Source: Mogibacterium sp. | GTDB lineage: Bacteria; Bacillota; Clostridia; Peptostreptococcales; Anaerovoracaceae | DNA: 64,000 nt | Assembly: GCA_017404265.1 (NCBI GenBank) | Contig: JAFRCS010000011.1 | Location: forward strand, 62,001-126,000 | Direction: 5' to 3' | In this document: positions 1 through 9,567 of the stretch, one piece after another | How the letters are laid out: the number at the start of each line of letters is the position of its first letter | Numbering within the stretch: position 1 is the stretch's first letter | Position numbers and translations under genes: made by a program | The notes under the pieces: generated by a model | What the model saw: the letters and a program-made list of their open reading frames with translations, nothing else | Databases searched by the model: none | Told to the model about the DNA's origin: nothing

Positions 1-355
1 CTTCATGCGGTTTCAGCTTCGCAGCATAGTCGGCTGTCCTGCGGCACTGCCATACTATGGCGTTGTAGACAGGGATGCCCGTCTTCTTGTCCCATACTAT
101 GGTCGTCTCTCTCTGATTCGTGATGCCTATGGCGGCGATGTTCTTGTATGTCAGTCCCGCCTTGAGCAGCGCCTCCTGAGCGGTACCCATCTGGGAAGCC
201 CATATCTCCATCGCGTCGTGTTCTACCCATCCTTCATGCGGAAATATCTGGGTGAACTCCCTCTGGACCACGGATATCATGTTGCCCGCCCTGTCGTAGA
301 TGATAGTTCTTGAGCTTGTTGTACCCTGATCGAGCGCCATTATGTATTTTTCCAT
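1..355 (-). CDS. glpK: Glycerol kinase, N-terminal part (cut by window edge)
   Basis: Glycerol kinase phosphorylates glycerol to glycerol 3-phosphate with ATP in the cytoplasm. Translating the reverse strand from the ATG at 355 gives an open frame to the window edge, about 118 of the usual ~500 residues. It begins with the FGGY-kinase phosphate-binding motif DQGTTSSR at residues 9-16. HEGWVEHD and GITNQRETT follow, both diagnostic for glycerol kinase within the FGGY family. The gene lies 14 nt downstream of hemW and may be cotranscribed with it, although the functions are unrelated. The rest of the gene is outside the window, so intactness cannot be judged. Confidence 0.93.
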   Translation of the reverse strand, partial: MEKYIMALDQGTTSSRTIIYDRAGNMISVVQREFTQIFPHEGWVEHDAMEIWASQMGTAQEALLKAGLTYKNIAAIGITNQRETTIVWDKKTGIPVYNAIVWQCRRTADYAAKLKPHE

Positions 356-369
356 GCTTCTGTCCTTTC

Positions 370-1590
370 CTATACAAACAGTGACATTATTTGGTTGCTT
401 ATATCTATGCCCTGCTCTGTGAGCTTAAGGCCTTTGTCATCTATTATGAGAAGACCGCGCCTTACATAGTCTTCCGCCTCCTCCTTCGCTTCCGCGAATA
501 TGCGCCAGAACGCGGCCTGAGGATCCTCATGCATCGGTCCTTCGGCGCATCTCATATAAGCGTCTAACGCTTCCTCATAGCTGATGCCTTCTGAGCGCCT
601 TAGTCCCGTGAATACCGCCTCGCTTATGTTGTCGAAGCTGCTGTTCAGATGGTCTTCTTCGAGAGGTATTTCGATGCGGCCGCCTTCTTCAGGCAGCTTC
701 GCGAAAGCCTCTATATATGCCTCTATATCCGATATGTTCTTATACCTGCGTCCATCTGTGAAACCGCTCGCCCCAAGGCCGACGCCTATGTAGTCGGACA
801 TGTCCCAGTAAAGGCTGTTATGGCGCGATCTGAATCCCGGCTTAGCGAAATTGCTTATCTCATAATGCTCATAGCCGGCTTCCCTCAGTACCCTGCAGAT
901 CTCATGGTATGTCCGTCTGTCTTCTTCATCCGGCACCTCAGTCAGCTCACCTGCTTCCGCCATGTCGCCGAAAGGCGTTCCCTCTTCTATCTGCAGGCTG
1001 TAGCAGGATATATGTTCAGGATCCAGTCCGAGTATCCTTTCAAGATCGCTCAGGGCATCCTCAGTAGTCTCTCCCGGTATAGAAAACATGAGATCGAGAT
1101 TGACATTGTCAAAGCCTTTTCGCCTTATGAGCTCCATGTCCCTGACAACGTTCTCAGCGGTATGTAAGCGGCCCATGTAATGCAGCCTGTCGTTGTCCAT
1201 CGCCTGGACACCCATGGACAGCCTGTTGAAACCCATGAATCTGTATGCCTGCAGCTTGGCAAGCATGACTCCGTCCTTGCGCCCCAGAGTCGCCGGATTG
1301 GCCTCGATGGTGATCTCGGCGCCCTCCTTTACCCTGAACGACTTGCAGACAGCGTGCATTATGTCGCGCATCTGTGAAATGTCCAGCACAGACGGCGTTC
1401 CGCCTCCGACATATACGGTGTCGATCTCAGGGTGTCCCAGCTGCTCTCCCCTGTATGTGATCTCGTTCACAAGAGCGTCGGTGTATTCCTTCCGCGGCGA
1501 AGTCTCTGCGTCGAAAGACAGAAAAGCGCAGTAATTGCACTTCCTGACACAGAAAGGTATGTGAATATAAAGTCCTGTTTTTTTTATCAT
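370..1590 (-). CDS. hemW: HemW-like radical SAM protein (coproporphyrinogen III oxidase family)
   Basis: A 406-residue radical SAM protein. The CxxxCxxC cluster motif is C14, C18 and C21, and the SAM-binding GGGTP is at 62-66. There is no extra cysteine right after the motif, which separates HemW from true HemN oxidases. HemW is thought to be a heme chaperone/insertase, not an oxidase. The C-terminal HemN_C-type domain is present (region around 300-390), and the length is normal. It lies downstream of lepA, the usual Firmicutes order lepA-hemW. The 107-nt gap to lepA holds three palindromes described separately. Family assignment is solid; the heme role here is inferred. Confidence 0.93.
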   Translation of the reverse strand: MIKKTGLYIHIPFCVRKCNYCAFLSFDAETSPRKEYTDALVNEITYRGEQLGHPEIDTVYVGGGTPSVLDISQMRDIMHAVCKSFRVKEGAEITIEANPATLGRKDGVMLAKLQAYRFMGFNRLSMGVQAMDNDRLHYMGRLHTAENVVRDMELIRRKGFDNVNLDLMFSIPGETTEDALSDLERILGLDPEHISCYSLQIEEGTPFGDMAEAGELTEVPDEEDRRTYHEICRVLREAGYEHYEISNFAKPGFRSRHNSLYWDMSDYIGVGLGASGFTDGRRYKNISDIEAYIEAFAKLPEEGGRIEIPLEEDHLNSSFDNISEAVFTGLRRSEGISYEEALDAYMRCAEGPMHEDPQAAFWRIFAEAKEEAEDYVRRGLLIIDDKGLKLTEQGIDISNQIMSLFV

Positions 1591-1602
1591 TATCAGTCGA
1601 TA

Positions 1603-1686
1603 TGTAAAGTGTCCTTTACATTATTGTGTCGTTATTATGTAAAGTGATCTTTACATATCTGTATCAAGACGTAAAGTAATCTTTAC
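1603..1686. repeat. Three GTAAAG-N4-CTTTAC palindromes between lepA and hemW
   Basis: Three near-identical palindromes occur at 1603-1620 (TGTAAAGTGTCCTTTACA), 1638-1655 (TGTAAAGTGATCTTTACA) and 1671-1686 (GTAAAGTAATCTTTAC). Their centres are about 35 and 32 bp apart. The 6-bp arms are perfect in every copy and only the 4-bp centre varies. They could be operators for a dimeric regulator of hemW or tandem small RNA hairpins. The same motif recurs at 17720-17752. Confidence 0.85.
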
Positions 1687-1697
1687 ATATTTAGTCT

Positions 1698-3506
1698 CTA
1701 CTTGCCGTCATCAAGCTTGAGGACTTCTGTAAACGCCTCCTGCGGCACCGTTACCTGGCCGAACTGGCGCATCCTCTTCTTGCCTGCTTTCTGCTTTTCC
1801 AGAAGTTTCTTCTTTCTCGAGACGTCGCCTCCATAGCACTTGGCCAGAACGTCCTTGCGGTACGCCCTTACCGTCTCGCGGGCGATTATCTTCTGCCCTA
1901 TTGCAGCCTGGATCGGCACCTCGAACTGATGCCTTGGAATTATATCCTTCAGCTTCTCGCAGATGCCTCTTCCCTTGGCCATGGCTTCCTCTTCAGGCAC
2001 GATGGTAGACAGCGCGTCTATCTGCTCACGGTTAAGCAGTATGTCGAGCTTGACCAGCTTGGCCGGCTGATATCTCAAAAACTCGTAGTCGAGCGAGGCG
2101 TAGCCTCTGGTACGTGACTTGAGAGCGTCAAAAAAGTCGTAGATGACCTCGTTGAGCGGCATCTCGTAGTGCAGCTGTACCCTGGTCTTGGTCAGATATT
2201 CCATGTGGATCATCTTTCCGCGGCGGTTCTGGCACAGCGTCATGATGCTTCCGACGTAATCGTTCGGAGTCATGATATCCGCCTTTACTATAGGCTCCTC
2301 TATGCGGGATATGAGTATAGGATCAGGCAGGTTCGACGGGTTCTGTATGTCGAGAACACTTCCATCCTTCATCACAACCTTGTAGACTACCGAAGGCAGC
2401 GTCGTGATTATATCCAGGTCAAACTCTCTTGCGAGCCTTTCCGTGATGACATCCATGTGCAGGAGTCCCAGGAAGCCGCATCTGAAGCCGTATCCCAGGG
2501 CTGCTGAGTTCTCAGGCTCGAAATTGAATGCCGCGTCGTTTACCTGCAGCTTCTCAAGAGCGTCCTTGACGTTCTCGTACTTTTCGCCCTCAGCCGGGAA
2601 TATCCCGCAGTACACCATGGACTGGGCTTTTTTATAGCCCTTGAGCGGCTCTTCCGCCGGATCCGATGCCAGAGTTATGGTATCACCTACGCGGGCGTCA
2701 GCCACCTGCTTGATGCTTCCGCAGATATAGCCTACCTCACCTGCCTTCAGCTCATCCGAAGGCACGGTGCCCGGTATGCAGTAGCCTACCTCTGTGACTT
2801 CGTAGTTCTTGCCGGTGTTCATCATGCGTATAACGTCGCCCTTCCTGACCCTTCCGTCAAAGATGCGGGTATAGATGATGACACCCTTGTAGCTGTCATA
2901 GTACGAATCGAATATGAGAGCTTTCAGCTTGCCGTCCGGGTCGCCCTTAGGAGGTGGTATCACCTCGACGAGCTTCTCCAGCATCTCATCGATGCCCATG
3001 CCGGTCTTGGCGGAGATCTCCGGCGCCTCAGAAGCGTCAAGGCCTATAATGTCCTCTATCTCTGCCCTCGCGTCTGCCGGACGGGCGGAATCAAGGTCCA
3101 TCTTGTTAAGCACAGGCATTATCTCGAGGTCTTCGTCGAGAGCCAGATATACGTTGCCAAGCGTCTGCGCCTCTACGCCCTGCGTTGCGTCAACGACAAG
3201 CACAGCCCCGTCGCATGCGGCAAGCGAGCGCGAGACCTCATAGTTGAAGTCCACATGTCCCGGTGTATCTATGAGGTTCAGGATATACTCCTGCCCGTCC
3301 TTCGCCTGATACTTAAGACGTGTTGTCTGCAGCTTGATGGTAATTCCGCGCTCACGCTCTATGTCCATGTTGTCGAGGTACTGCTCCTTCATGTCGCGGG
3401 CCTCGACAAGGCCGGTCTTCTCTATCAGACGGTCGGCAAGCGTCGACTTGCCGTGGTCTATGTGGGCTATTATGCTGAAATTTCTTATGTTATCCAGATA
3501 ACTCAT
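1698..3506 (-). CDS. lepA: Elongation factor 4 (LepA), back-translocating GTPase
   Basis: A 602-residue translational GTPase of full normal length. Visible motifs are the P-loop AHIDHGKST at residues 14-22, the switch I sequence RGITIK, DTPGH and NKMD. The C-terminal LepA-specific domain with the family's basic tail ([15 protein letters not shown]) is present, which separates it from EF-G. LepA acts on ribosomes under ionic or cold stress. The start follows an AAGAGACGC stretch with only a weak Shine-Dalgarno. It lies between rpsT and hemW, an arrangement common in Firmicutes. Confidence 0.97.
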   Translation of the reverse strand: MSYLDNIRNFSIIAHIDHGKSTLADRLIEKTGLVEARDMKEQYLDNMDIERERGITIKLQTTRLKYQAKDGQEYILNLIDTPGHVDFNYEVSRSLAACDGAVLVVDATQGVEAQTLGNVYLALDEDLEIMPVLNKMDLDSARPADARAEIEDIIGLDASEAPEISAKTGMGIDEMLEKLVEVIPPPKGDPDGKLKALIFDSYYDSYKGVIIYTRIFDGRVRKGDVIRMMNTGKNYEVTEVGYCIPGTVPSDELKAGEVGYICGSIKQVADARVGDTITLASDPAEEPLKGYKKAQSMVYCGIFPAEGEKYENVKDALEKLQVNDAAFNFEPENSAALGYGFRCGFLGLLHMDVITERLAREFDLDIITTLPSVVYKVVMKDGSVLDIQNPSNLPDPILISRIEEPIVKADIMTPNDYVGSIMTLCQNRRGKMIHMEYLTKTRVQLHYEMPLNEVIYDFFDALKSRTRGYASLDYEFLRYQPAKLVKLDILLNREQIDALSTIVPEEEAMAKGRGICEKLKDIIPRHQFEVPIQAAIGQKIIARETVRAYRKDVLAKCYGGDVSRKKKLLEKQKAGKKRMRQFGQVTVPQEAFTEVLKLDDGK

Positions 3507-3601
3507 TTGCGTCTCTTTTCTTTAAACTCTAACCAATTAATTATAAAGGAAAAGCGCCTTGCTTGTCAGTAATCGTTTTTGTTTATGACCTTTTTCTTCG
3601 C

Positions 3602-3632
3602 AAAGAAAAACAGCCGGGAGACACTCCGGCTG
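3602..3632 (-). terminator. Rho-independent terminator of rpsT
   Basis: Inverted repeat CAGCCGG / CCGGCTG at 3611-3632. On the minus strand it is followed by a T-rich run (complement of 3602-3610). It lies 41 nt after the rpsT stop, so rpsT is probably a monocistronic unit. Confidence 0.88.
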
Positions 3633-3673
3633 AATGCGCATTTAACTTATACGCTGTGTGGGGACGGGTGAGA

Positions 3674-3943
3674 CTACTTTGCGCTAAGCGCGTTCAGTTT
3701 GCTCGCGAATCTGGAAATCTTTCTTGCGACAGTGTTCTTGTGGAATGTGCCCTTTGCAGCTGCCTGCATGAGCTTCTTCTCAACATGCTCGAAAGCCTTC
3801 TTGGCTTCATCCGCATTACCGGATTCGATCGCAGCGAGGAATGCCTTTTCAGCTTCCTTGATGTGATTCTTTACTCTGATATTGCGTGCTGTCTTCTTGT
3901 CGATAACCTTGATTCTTTTCTTTGCGGATTTAATGTTTGCCAT
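3674..3943 (-). CDS. rpsT: 30S ribosomal protein S20
   Basis: An 89-residue, lysine/alanine-rich helical protein starting MANIKSAKKRIKV, typical of bacterial S20, which binds 16S rRNA in the small subunit body. Length and composition are normal. It has its own promoter (3990-4018) and its own terminator (3602-3632). A GGGGTAAAATA stretch before the ATG provides the ribosome-binding site. Confidence 0.97.
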   Translation of the reverse strand: MANIKSAKKRIKVIDKKTARNIRVKNHIKEAEKAFLAAIESGNADEAKKAFEHVEKKLMQAAAKGTFHKNTVARKISRFASKLNALSAK

Positions 3944-3989
3944 TATTTTACCCCACTTTCAATTATTAATGCATTAATTCGCAACGGGT

Positions 3990-4018
3990 ATTATATGAAA
4001 TACAAACAGGAAAAGCAA
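3990..4018 (-). promoter_or_regulatory. Predicted sigma-70-type promoter of rpsT
   Basis: On the minus strand: TTGCTT (4013-4018), a 17-bp spacer, then a perfect TATAAT (3990-3995), about 47 bp upstream of the rpsT start. The -35 box overlaps the region just after the exonuclease III stop. Confidence 0.6.
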
Positions 4019-4026
4019 GAGGAAAA

Positions 4027-4782
4027 TCAGAATATTTCAATGGATACAGGGCAATGGTCACTGCCGTAGATATCCGTGAGGATTTCCGCATCTTTGAGGC
4101 GGTCTTTCAGGCGGTCGGAGATGATGAAATAGTCTATTCTCCACCCTGCGTTCCTCTCTCTGGCCTTCATTCGGTATGACCACCAGGAGTATGTGACAGT
4201 TTCAGGATACATGTAGCGGAAGCTGTCCGTGAAGCCCGCGCCAAGAAGGTCCGTCATCTTGCCACGCTCTTCATCGGAGAAGCCCGCATTCCCTCTGTTT
4301 GGACCCGGGTTCTTCAGGTCGATCTCGTTGTGAGCCACATTCAGATCACCGCAGTAGATCACCGGTTTTGTTTTGTCTAGCTCACGCATGTACTCTCTCA
4401 TCGCGTCCTCGAATTCGCATCTGTAGCCTATGCGGGCAAGGCCGTCCTGAGCGTTAGGTACATAGCAGCAGATCAGATAGAACTCAGGGTACTCAAGAGT
4501 GATCACCCTGCCCTCATCGTCATGCTCGCCGTTGATGCCGTACGCGACAGAGAGCGGCTCGCCTGCAGACTTCTTCGCGAATATTGCGGTGCCTGAGTAG
4601 CCTTTTTTCTCCGCGTAGTTGTAGAACTCATAGTAGCCTTCCGGGTGGAAGTCCGCCTGACCCTCCTGCATCTTGGTCTCCTGCAGGCAGAAAAAGTCCG
4701 CGTCAAGACCGGCGAATATATCTTCGAATCCTTTTTTGAGCACGGCCCTGAAGCCGTTGACGTTCCAGCTTACAAATCTCAT
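4027..4782 (-). CDS. exoA: Exodeoxyribonuclease III / AP endonuclease
   Basis: A 251-residue endonuclease/exonuclease/phosphatase-fold protein for base-excision repair of abasic sites. Motifs visible are WNVNGFRA at the N terminus, the metal-binding LQETK, the active-site GDLNVAH, the late WRIDYF, and the C-terminal SDHCPV carrying the catalytic histidine. Length matches the ExoA/Xth family. It ends 83 nt from rpsT and follows the GH25 gene by 9 nt, so it is probably cotranscribed with that gene. Confidence 0.95.
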   Translation of the reverse strand: MRFVSWNVNGFRAVLKKGFEDIFAGLDADFFCLQETKMQEGQADFHPEGYYEFYNYAEKKGYSGTAIFAKKSAGEPLSVAYGINGEHDDEGRVITLEYPEFYLICCYVPNAQDGLARIGYRCEFEDAMREYMRELDKTKPVIYCGDLNVAHNEIDLKNPGPNRGNAGFSDEERGKMTDLLGAGFTDSFRYMYPETVTYSWWSYRMKARERNAGWRIDYFIISDRLKDRLKDAEILTDIYGSDHCPVSIEIF

Positions 4783-4791
4783 GTTTACCTC

Positions 4792-5913
4792 TTATTCTAT
4801 GGTGAATGCCTTGGTCGTCCAGTCTTTATACTTTCCGATGCCGTGCACTATCACGTATCCGGTGCCGCTCACGGTATTGCGGACATACGATAATATGTAA
4901 TCCTTTCCCGGATGCAGCTTTTTATCTCCGTTCATCACAACGACTTTAGGCTTTGCCCTGTTGTTTCTCAGCTTGCAGCTTCCGGAGTCCATCAGTATCT
5001 CGCATTCGCCTATCGACGTCTGATCCTTTTTGCCCGCGGCTTTTGTCTCATAGATCTTGCCCGGCTCTATGTACCAGACATCATGGTCTACAGGATCCTT
5101 GATGCCGTCTATGGCCGTTTCCTCAGAGCACTGCCAGAACAGATAGTCGCCCTTTACAGTGCATTCTCCGCCGTACTGCGCAGCCCAGATGGTAACATCG
5201 TCATCCAGTATGGATGCATCCATGTAATTCGTGAGCATGTCATAGTTGGCATAGACCGCGGATTCGTAGCCGGCCTCCTCGACTCTCCTGCAGAATGCGA
5301 TCACTATGTCATGATAGAGCGATGCAGCAGGGAGGTCCCCGGCCTCGATGGCTTTCTCAAGCCTGCCTCCGTGATAGATCTCGTAGTCTATGACCAGCGG
5401 CATGTCTATATCGTATTTCTTCACAAGATCGAGCAGGTAGTCGGCTTCCTCGATAGCTTCGTTCTCGTTCACAGCCTGCGAGAAGAAGTACGCGCCGGTC
5501 ATGATGCCTGCACGATTCGCCTTCCTGATGTTTTCTCTGAACTCTTCATCCTCTTTGAGTTCGCCTGTCTCAGCCTTGCGGTATCCCGCGCGTATGAACA
5601 CGAAATCCGCCTCGCTCGACTTGACTCTTTTCCAATTGATATCGTCCTGGAACTGCGACACGTCTATGCCGTGTACCACGACGCTGTTCTGGAAACGTAT
5701 GGCATGAGTAAGTCCATCTTCTGAAAGATGAGTATGCGAAAAACTGCCGAGATAGACAGCCAGTCTTATCACGCCCGCGGTCACGAGGCAGGCCGCGAGG
5801 ATGATGACTGCCAGTTTCAGCTTACTGATGCGCTTTGCCGGTTTCTTCTTTTCTTCAGTTGTTTGGGTCTGTTTTTCTTCTGTCAGGACCTGTTTTTCTT
5901 CCGTGTCAGCCAA
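4792..5913 (-). CDS. Membrane-anchored GH25 lysozyme (muramidase)
   Basis: 373 residues. A charged N-terminal tail (1-32) precedes one transmembrane segment (about 33-55), then an extracytoplasmic glycoside hydrolase family 25 domain. That domain opens with HGIDVSQFQ (catalytic-site Asp at 84) and contains VIDYE with the expected acidic pair and the typical FWQCSE strand. Residues after about 290 form a short extra domain with an alternating beta-strand pattern that I do not recognise. GH25 enzymes cut the MurNAc-GlcNAc bond of peptidoglycan. The anchor suggests cell-wall remodelling, not a phage lysin. It sits 12 nt after the PLP enzyme gene. Confidence 0.9.
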   Translation of the reverse strand: MADTEEKQVLTEEKQTQTTEEKKKPAKRISKLKLAVIILAACLVTAGVIRLAVYLGSFSHTHLSEDGLTHAIRFQNSVVVHGIDVSQFQDDINWKRVKSSEADFVFIRAGYRKAETGELKEDEEFRENIRKANRAGIMTGAYFFSQAVNENEAIEEADYLLDLVKKYDIDMPLVIDYEIYHGGRLEKAIEAGDLPAASLYHDIVIAFCRRVEEAGYESAVYANYDMLTNYMDASILDDDVTIWAAQYGGECTVKGDYLFWQCSEETAIDGIKDPVDHDVWYIEPGKIYETKAAGKKDQTSIGECEILMDSGSCKLRNNRAKPKVVVMNGDKKLHPGKDYILSYVRNTVSGTGYVIVHGIGKYKDWTTKAFTIE

Positions 5914-5925
5914 AACCGTGTTCTC

Positions 5926-6960
5926 CTACTCTTCTATATGCATGTACGGCATGAGTTCGCGTTCAAACTCCACCCTGTGGTGCAGCGTGTAAATGCCCGG
6001 AAGTCCTCCTGTGTGCATGAATATCACGTTTGTGCCCTGCTTTATATCTCCCCTCCTGGCTCTGTCAACTATCGCCTCGAAAGTCTTGCCCGTGTAGCAT
6101 GGGTCGATTATTATGGCTTCCTTGCGGGCAAGATAGTACATGACCTCTCTGACTTCTTCGACGGCGTTGTTGTACGCCCCGTGGATGCAAGATGTGGTTA
6201 TGTCAAAGTCATCCGGGGAAACATTGAAGTCTCTGCCGTAGAACTCACATATCCTTTTATAGTAATCACTCAGCGCCTCACGCAGAGCTGCTTCGTTGCC
6301 CTTCTCATCAGCAGCGTTCTCAGAGTACGGAAGCACGTTAACTCCCTTTACGCGTAGAGACGATCCGCATTCCTTCAGGCCTATCAGAAGACCCATGTAC
6401 GTTGACATGCTGCCGACCGTTACGTAGATCTCGGCATCATCTATGCCCATCTCCTTTGCCTGGGCATCAAGCTCGGAAGCGCACTCGGCATAACCGAGGA
6501 TTCCAAGCTCGTTGGATCCTCCCATAGGCACATAATATACCTTCTCTCCCTTGGCGGTGTATTTGTCTATGACCGCCTGCCTGCCGGTCTCCATGTCCTT
6601 TACGAAGTGTACGTTGCAGCCGAGCATGCCGTCCAGCAGCAGGTTGGCGCTTATCTCGCCCGGATAAGGATCCGAAGTCACTATGGCGCTCTTCATGCCG
6701 TATTTGGCCGCCACAGCCGCTGTCAGCCTGCCGTGGTTGGTCTGAGCACCGCCCTCAGTGATGAGCATCGTAGCCCCCTTGTACTGAGCGTCCTTCAGAA
6801 AGTATTCAAGCTTGCGCAGCTTGTTGCCTCCCGTCGCCAGATTCGTCAGGTCATCTCTTTTGCAGTACACGCTTATGCCGAGATCTTCCGACACGTTCTT
6901 AAGATGCTCAAGCGGTGTCGGCAGATGCAGCATCTCTGTCTTTTCATGTCCGAACAGCAT
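5926..6960 (-). CDS. D-cysteine desulfhydrase / ACC deaminase-family PLP enzyme
   Basis: A 344-residue fold-type II PLP enzyme. The PLP lysine lies in TGGNKLRKLEY (K47), followed by EGGAQTNHGR, the substrate-binding motif of the D-cysteine desulfhydrase / 1-aminocyclopropane-1-carboxylate deaminase family. MGGSNELGILGY and the C-terminal HTGGLPGIY are also characteristic. In Gram-positive anaerobes D-cysteine desulfhydrase (D-cysteine to pyruvate, sulfide and ammonia) is likelier than ACC deaminase, but the sequence alone does not decide. It begins a probable operon with the GH25 and exoA genes. Confidence 0.85.
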   Translation of the reverse strand: MLFGHEKTEMLHLPTPLEHLKNVSEDLGISVYCKRDDLTNLATGGNKLRKLEYFLKDAQYKGATMLITEGGAQTNHGRLTAAVAAKYGMKSAIVTSDPYPGEISANLLLDGMLGCNVHFVKDMETGRQAVIDKYTAKGEKVYYVPMGGSNELGILGYAECASELDAQAKEMGIDDAEIYVTVGSMSTYMGLLIGLKECGSSLRVKGVNVLPYSENAADEKGNEAALREALSDYYKRICEFYGRDFNVSPDDFDITTSCIHGAYNNAVEEVREVMYYLARKEAIIIDPCYTGKTFEAIVDRARRGDIKQGTNVIFMHTGGLPGIYTLHHRVEFERELMPYMHIEE

Positions 6961-7043
6961 GGTTCCCCCTTTTTTTGATCAGTCAGGAATATTAGTTACC
7001 TCATTGTAGCATAACGGACTGCGGCGGTCGAAATAAAAACACT

Positions 7044-7068
7044 CACATACAAAGGTATGTGCTAAAAT
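7044..7068 (+). promoter_or_regulatory. Promoter with overlapping palindromic operator for the 7137 aminotransferase
   Basis: An extended -10 (TGCTAAAAT, hexamer 7063-7068) directly follows a perfect inverted repeat, CACATAC-AAAG-GTATGTG (7044-7061). No good -35 hexamer is present at the expected spacing. The palindrome would cover the -35/spacer region, as expected for a repressor or an activator site. Confidence 0.5.
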
Positions 7069-7136
7069 AGAGACAAAAGAAGGAAAGCCTTCGGCACTGA
7101 AAGTGTAAAAGATAAATCAGATAAAGGAGAATCGCC

Positions 7137-8330
7137 ATGGTAAATGAGAAGTATTACGGCTACGGCACGGCGCCTAGCATCATCCGCGAGCTCTTCGCCT
7201 ACGGACTGGAGCAGGCCAAAAAACTCGGTAGGGACAAAGTCTATGATTATTCACTGGGCAACCCGAGCATACCTGCTCCTAAAAAAGTAAACGAGTCTAT
7301 CAAGAAGCTCGTTGATGAAGAAAGTTCCATCCTGCTGCACGGCTACTCGATGGCTCCGGGATTTGAGAGCACAAGAGAGGCTATCGCGGCAAATCTCAGA
7401 AAAAGATTCAATACCAACGCGCAGGCAAACGAACTCTTTATGACCTGCGGATGCGCTCCGGCTCTTGTATCCGTCGCGTGCGCTCTCACCACCAAGCCTG
7501 ATGACAATTTTGTCGTCATCGCTCCATACTTCCCTGAATACAACGTTTTCTTCAAAGCCGGCGGCGGCAAAGTCAGAAGAGTCGATCCTGACATTCCTGA
7601 TTTCCAGATCAACCTGGAAGCTCTCGAGGAGACCATAAATCATGACACCGTTGCTCTGGTCATCAACTCCCCTAACAACCCATCCGGAGTAGTCTATACC
7701 AGAGAGACACTCGAGAAGATAGCTGCTGTGCTCAGAAAGAAAGCTCTGAAATACGATCATCCTATTTATATCATCGCTGATGAACCATACAGAGAACTCG
7801 TTTACGGCGACGCTGTCGTGACATTCATCCCTGAAGTATACGAAGACACCATAGTCTGCTATTCATGGTCAAAGAGCCTGTCACTTCCGGGCGAGCGTAT
7901 CGGATATGTATACGTTCCGGCAACATGCCACGATCAGAAAGGAGTGCTCAGCGCAGTCGCAGGAGCAGCCAGAGAGATCGGTTCTGTCTGCCCTCCTACC
8001 CTCATCCAGAGAGTCGTGGAAGAGTGCGTAGACTGCGAGCCTGACCTTGTTGCATACGATGAGAACAGAAACGACCTCTACAATGGTCTGACCGCCATGG
8101 GTTATGAATGCGCAAAGCCTGACGGAGCCTTCTATCTCTTCATGAAAGCACCTAACGGAGACGACCTTGCATTCAGCGATGCGGCAAAGCTTGAGGAGAA
8201 CATCCTCATCGTACCGGGAACCGGATTCGGATGCCCGGGATACCTCAGGCTCGCGTACTGCGTATCCAACGAGACCATAAAGAATTCGATGCCTGGATTC
8301 AAGAGACTCATCGAGAAATACGGCAAGTAG
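7137..8330 (+). CDS. Class I/II PLP-dependent aminotransferase (aspartate-aminotransferase-like)
   Basis: 397 residues, fold-type I aminotransferase. Visible motifs are INSPNNPSG, ADEPYRELVYG (the Asp and Tyr contacting PLP), SWSKSLSLPGER (Schiff-base lysine) and a C-terminal GTGFGCPGYLRLAY with the substrate-carboxylate arginine. Substrate is not certain; aspartate/alanine or aromatic amino acids are possible. The start is fixed by AAAGGAGAATCGCC upstream. It is one of few plus-strand genes, transcribed alone from a promoter with an overlapping palindrome and ended by a bidirectional terminator shared with dnaJ. Confidence 0.9.
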   Translation: MVNEKYYGYGTAPSIIRELFAYGLEQAKKLGRDKVYDYSLGNPSIPAPKKVNESIKKLVDEESSILLHGYSMAPGFESTREAIAANLRKRFNTNAQANELFMTCGCAPALVSVACALTTKPDDNFVVIAPYFPEYNVFFKAGGGKVRRVDPDIPDFQINLEALEETINHDTVALVINSPNNPSGVVYTRETLEKIAAVLRKKALKYDHPIYIIADEPYRELVYGDAVVTFIPEVYEDTIVCYSWSKSLSLPGERIGYVYVPATCHDQKGVLSAVAGAAREIGSVCPPTLIQRVVEECVDCEPDLVAYDENRNDLYNGLTAMGYECAKPDGAFYLFMKAPNGDDLAFSDAAKLEENILIVPGTGFGCPGYLRLAYCVSNETIKNSMPGFKRLIEKYGK

Positions 8331-8353
8331 ACGATACTCCATTATCAGCAAAT

Positions 8354-8386
8354 AAAAAACCGGCGTGTCATGCGCGCCGGTTTTAT
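8354..8386. terminator. Bidirectional terminator between the aminotransferase gene and dnaJ
   Basis: Stem AAAACCGGCG (8356-8365) / CGCCGGTTTT (8375-8384) with A/T runs on both sides. It sits between two converging genes and should stop transcription from each. Confidence 0.88.
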
Positions 8387-8391
8387 GTTGT

Positions 8392-9549
8392 TTAGAATTT
8401 GAGCTTTTCGAATCTCTGTTTTTTCGGATAAGCATCGTTTCCCAGTTGCTTTGCCATTTCCTCGATAGCTTTCTTTTCCTTGCGGCTTAGCTTGCTTGGG
8501 ACTTCCACTACTACCTTCACGTACAGGTCGCCCTTGCGCCTCGTCCTGACGTTAGGTACGCCCTTGCCTCTCAGTCTGAACGATGATCCTGTCTGAGTTC
8601 CCGGAGTGATCGTGTAGCTGTAGGTCTCGCCGAATCCCGGCACCTGCACCTTTCCGCCAAGCGCCGCCACATCGAATGTGATAGGCAGGTCGAGGTAGAG
8701 GTCGTCTCCTCTCCTCTTGTAGGTGCTGTGAGGCCTTACGTTGACGACGATATAGAGATCTCCGTCAGGTCCGCCGTTGATCCCCGGCTCGCCCTGTCCT
8801 CTGACTGTCACGATGCTGTCGGTATCAACTCCCGCAGGGATGTCCACCTTGATCTTGACTGTCTTGCGGTTCACTCCCGAGCCTCCGCAGTCTGTGCACG
8901 GTGTCTCGATCATCTGCCCTGTGCCTCCGCACTTAGGACATGTAGTGACGTTCTGGAACCTTCCGAAAGGCGTGTTGCTTACCTGGGATATCTGGCCGCT
9001 TCCTCCGCACTGGTCGCAGGTCTTCTTGCCTGTGCCAGGCTTGCATCCGCTTCCGCCGCAGGTCTTACACTTGACGTTCTTTGAAAGCTCGATCTGCTTG
9101 CTGCACCCGAAGAGCGCATCAGTGAAATCGATGGTGACCGTCTTCTGCAGGTCTCTGCCCTTCTGCGGACCGCCTCTGCGCCTGCTGCTCCTGCCGCCTC
9201 CCATGCCTCCGAACATATCGAATATGTCATCGAAGTTCATGCCGGCTCCGCCGAAGCCGCCGCCGAAGTTCCCGAAGCCTCCAAAACCGCCGAAGCCGCC
9301 CTGGCCCGCTCCGAAATTCGGGTCTACGCCCGCGAATCCGAATCTGTCATATTTATCCTTTTTATCGGGATCTGAAAGGACTTCGTAAGCCTCATTGACC
9401 TCCTTGAACTTCTCTTCAGCTGTCTTATCTCCCGGATTCTTGTCCGGATGATACTTCATGGCCAGCTTATGATAAGCCTTCTTTATCTCCGCTTCCGAAG
9501 ATCCCTTATTGACCCCAAGGACTTCATAGTAATCCCTTTTATCTGCCAT
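8392..9549 (-). CDS. dnaJ: Chaperone protein DnaJ (Hsp40)
   Basis: A 385-residue class A J-protein. Domains in order: J domain with the HPD motif ([10 protein letters not shown], near residue 35), a Gly/Phe-rich linker (about 78-115), four CxxCxGxG zinc-finger repeats (about 155-220), then the C-terminal substrate-binding domains. It stimulates DnaK ATPase and delivers unfolded clients. It is the last gene of the hrcA-grpE-dnaK-dnaJ operon, 18 nt after dnaK, and is therefore under CIRCE/HrcA control. Confidence 0.98.
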   Translation of the reverse strand: MADKRDYYEVLGVNKGSSEAEIKKAYHKLAMKYHPDKNPGDKTAEEKFKEVNEAYEVLSDPDKKDKYDRFGFAGVDPNFGAGQGGFGGFGGFGNFGGGFGGAGMNFDDIFDMFGGMGGGRSSRRRGGPQKGRDLQKTVTIDFTDALFGCSKQIELSKNVKCKTCGGSGCKPGTGKKTCDQCGGSGQISQVSNTPFGRFQNVTTCPKCGGTGQMIETPCTDCGGSGVNRKTVKIKVDIPAGVDTDSIVTVRGQGEPGINGGPDGDLYIVVNVRPHSTYKRRGDDLYLDLPITFDVAALGGKVQVPGFGETYSYTITPGTQTGSSFRLRGKGVPNVRTRRKGDLYVKVVVEVPSKLSRKEKKAIEEMAKQLGNDAYPKKQRFEKLKF

Positions 9550-9567
9550 TATGCCAATCCTTCCAGA

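Noticed and set aside
1603..1686. GlnR/TnrA or LexA sites
   Set aside because: GlnR/TnrA boxes need TGTNA-N7-TNACA and clostridial LexA needs GAAC-N4-GTTC; the GTAAAG-N4-CTTTAC arms and spacing do not match either.
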